Shown piece after piece: positions 63,959 through 64,000 of a DNA stretch of 64,000 nucleotides. The stretch comes from Alphaproteobacteria bacterium. Lineage in GTDB: Bacteria; Pseudomonadota; Alphaproteobacteria; Micavibrionales; Micavibrionaceae. A model generated the notes under the pieces. It searched no databases, was not told the origin of the DNA, and saw only the letters and a list, made by a program, of their open reading frames with translations. Within the stretch, counting starts at the first letter, position 1. Every line of letters begins with the position of its first letter. Location of the stretch: NCBI GenBank assembly GCA_030424975.1, contig JAUHVY010000001.1:121093-185092 (forward strand), given 5' to 3'. The position numbers and the translations under genes are program-made.

Positions 63959-64000
63959 TTATTTAATACCCATGCCTGCTTTATGCAGATCTTTTTCTAT
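63959..64000 (-). CDS. possible 3' end of a gene entering from the right
   Basis: The minus strand reads IEKDLHKAGMGIK then TAA, open to the window edge, with the stop 21 bases before the next gene's ATG. It is too short to judge as coding. The spacing is typical of an operon. Confidence 0.25.
   Translation of the reverse strand: MEKDLHKAGMGIK

Overview
The window comes from an alphaproteobacterial chromosome of moderate-to-low GC. The lineage is inferred from several features. There is a ddl-ftsQ-ftsA-ftsZ-lpxC-bamD-recN-ligA string, a three-part transhydrogenase (pntAA/pntAB/pntB), and a DUF1476 protein (the zeta-type inhibitor of alphaproteobacterial F1-ATPase) beside bolA and grxD. There is also a LexA-type GAAC-N7-GAAC box of the alphaproteobacterial kind. 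A Micavibrio/Rhodospirillales-like origin is possible, but the sequence alone does not settle it. I saw no tRNA, rRNA, CRISPR array, insertion sequence or integrase.

Layout. 1-2.9 kb (minus): a partial DUF2147 protein, a MurF-like ligase with an N-terminal membrane region, and an alpha/beta hydrolase. 2.9-14.4 kb (plus): peptidoglycan and division genes (ddl, ftsQ, ftsA, ftsZ), then lpxC, bamD, recN and ligA. 14.5-19.6 kb (minus): a small unknown gene, a TTG-started hydrolase, and the transhydrogenase operon with a secreted unknown protein inserted between pntAB and pntB. 19.9-25.8 kb (plus): rpmJ, then the rod-shape operon mreB-mreC-mreD-mrdA-rodA. 25.9-30.0 kb: grxD-bolA-DUF1476 (minus), purC (plus), and a minus-strand set holding a CheY-like regulator, nadK and a helix-turn-helix domain fused to orotate phosphoribosyltransferase.

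30.1-46.4 kb is a phage-derived cluster. Its gene order follows the T7 virion module: portal, scaffold, capsid, tail tubular A, tail tubular B, a small internal-protein candidate, tail fibre/spike, and large terminase. A SleB-type cell wall hydrolase and a three-helix holin of the gene-transfer-agent type follow. No integrase, polymerase, replication gene or stand-alone repressor is present, and neither are large T7-type internal core proteins. PilZ, GNAT and OmpA-like genes sit inside. A LexA-like box lies in the promoter of the first gene, and strong hairpins divide the cluster into several units. It is either a reduced prophage or a candidate domesticated, SOS-inducible particle or gene transfer agent of podovirus ancestry. 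This is the most interesting part of the window.

46.4-64 kb returns to chromosomal genes: a secreted unknown protein, folD, yggT, an HExxH protein, a partial cytochrome-c-maturation-like set (CcmG- and CcmI-like) downstream of metB, and acnA. Several unknown proteins follow, then a CheZ-like phosphatase with two CheY-binding motifs, DUF3137 and DUF455 proteins, two tiny lipoproteins (one entericidin-like and only 42 residues), a methyltransferase, lepA and small unknown genes at the right edge.

All gene names rest on reading protein motifs by eye. No database search was run.
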